A stretch of DNA of 38,011 bases from Eggerthellaceae bacterium (GTDB taxonomy: Bacteria > Actinomycetota > Coriobacteriia > Coriobacteriales > Eggerthellaceae), in contig JALCHN010000017.1 in NCBI GenBank assembly GCA_022644775.1, positions 1 through 38,011 of the forward strand, written 5' to 3'. The notes beneath the pieces are model-generated. The model was given only the letters and a program-made list of their open reading frames with translations. It was not told where the DNA came from and did not search any database. The position numbers and the translations under genes are program-made. How positions within the stretch are numbered: the first letter of the stretch is position 1; every line of letters starts with the position of its first letter. Shown here in pieces: positions 37,901 to 38,011 of this stretch.

Positions 37901-38011
37901 TGTCAGGGGGGACGGGGACGTGCGGACAATTTCCGATACACCCTACCGCGTCGCCGTCGTCGCCCGCCTGTACTGCATCGGGCTCATCCAGCCCAGAGAC
38001 TCCTTCGGCCT
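37901..38011 (-). mobile_element. IS3-family insertion sequence, right end (truncated by window)
   Basis: The element is recognised from the transposase tail at 37943-38011. Its outer end appears to be near 37901, where TGTCAGGGGGGACGGGGACG starts with TG as IS3-family ends do. ACGGGGACGTG (37912-37922) also occurs at 2-12, at the opposite edge of the window. Confidence 0.6.
37943..38011 (-). CDS. C-terminal fragment of IS3-family transposase (OrfB)
   Basis: The last 22 codons (RPKESLGWMSPMQYRRATTA, then TR and a stop) are read on the minus strand from the window edge. The N-x-RPKxSLGWMSPxQYR ending is the hallmark of the DDE integrase-like transposase of IS3/IS150 elements. The rest of the gene lies beyond the window, so intactness cannot be judged. 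Confidence 0.75.
   Translation of the reverse strand, partial: RPKESLGWMSPMQYRRATTATR

Overview
The window is high-GC DNA with strong AGGAGG-type ribosome binding sites. It carries many Tat-exported molybdoenzymes, iron-sulfur proteins and LuxR regulators fused to membrane domains. That combination is typical of the Eggerthellaceae (class Coriobacteriia, Actinomycetota: Eggerthella, Gordonibacter, Adlercreutzia, Slackia), anaerobic gut bacteria. The family placement is an inference from gene content; I do not name a species. No rRNA, tRNA, CRISPR array or replication origin was seen.

Region 1 (1-14841) is the centrepiece: two paralogous cassettes in tandem. In each, a roughly 510-520 residue LuxR-type regulator with a multi-pass membrane domain is divergent from a three-gene operon. 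The operon encodes a Tat-exported molybdopterin catalytic subunit, a DmsB-type four-cluster iron-sulfur subunit and a DmsC-type membrane anchor. This layout matches catechol dehydroxylase-like loci of Eggerthella and Gordonibacter. Each operon is followed by the same 72-nt hairpin (72 of 72 identical). Copies of a degenerate 32-nt repeat lie outside both ends of the double cassette.

Region 2 (14842-18346) holds an antitoxin without a visible toxin, an MGMT-family protein, a nitroreductase and a UvrD-like protein whose ATPase motifs are all degraded. Region 3 (18522-24806) is an electron-transfer and maturation module: NapH-like and NapG-like proteins, a TorD-type chaperone, a double winged-helix protein, an unknown protein, a multi-cluster iron-sulfur protein and a small CxCxxC protein. 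No catalytic reductase lies within it.

Region 4 (24983-27565) pairs a YkvI-family transporter with a class III aminotransferase. Region 5 (27872-37040) looks like uptake and CoA-dependent processing of an organic acid: MFS transporter, LysR regulator, CaiB/BaiF CoA-transferase, acyl-CoA dehydrogenase, Cys-rich protein, AMP-forming CoA ligase and a disulfide-reductase-like flavoprotein with an altered catalytic site. Region 6 (37375-38011) has a lone type IV pilin-like gene and the end of an IS3-family element cut by the window edge.

A 14-nt motif (GACCTGG, G/T, AAAACG, or a close variant) occurs in both cassette control regions and upstream of the MFS gene. A GAGTCAAAG palindrome occurs three times in regions 2-5. 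A plausible reading is a genome segment for anaerobic respiration and side-chain reduction of diet-derived aromatic or carnitine-like acids; the substrates cannot be read from the sequence.
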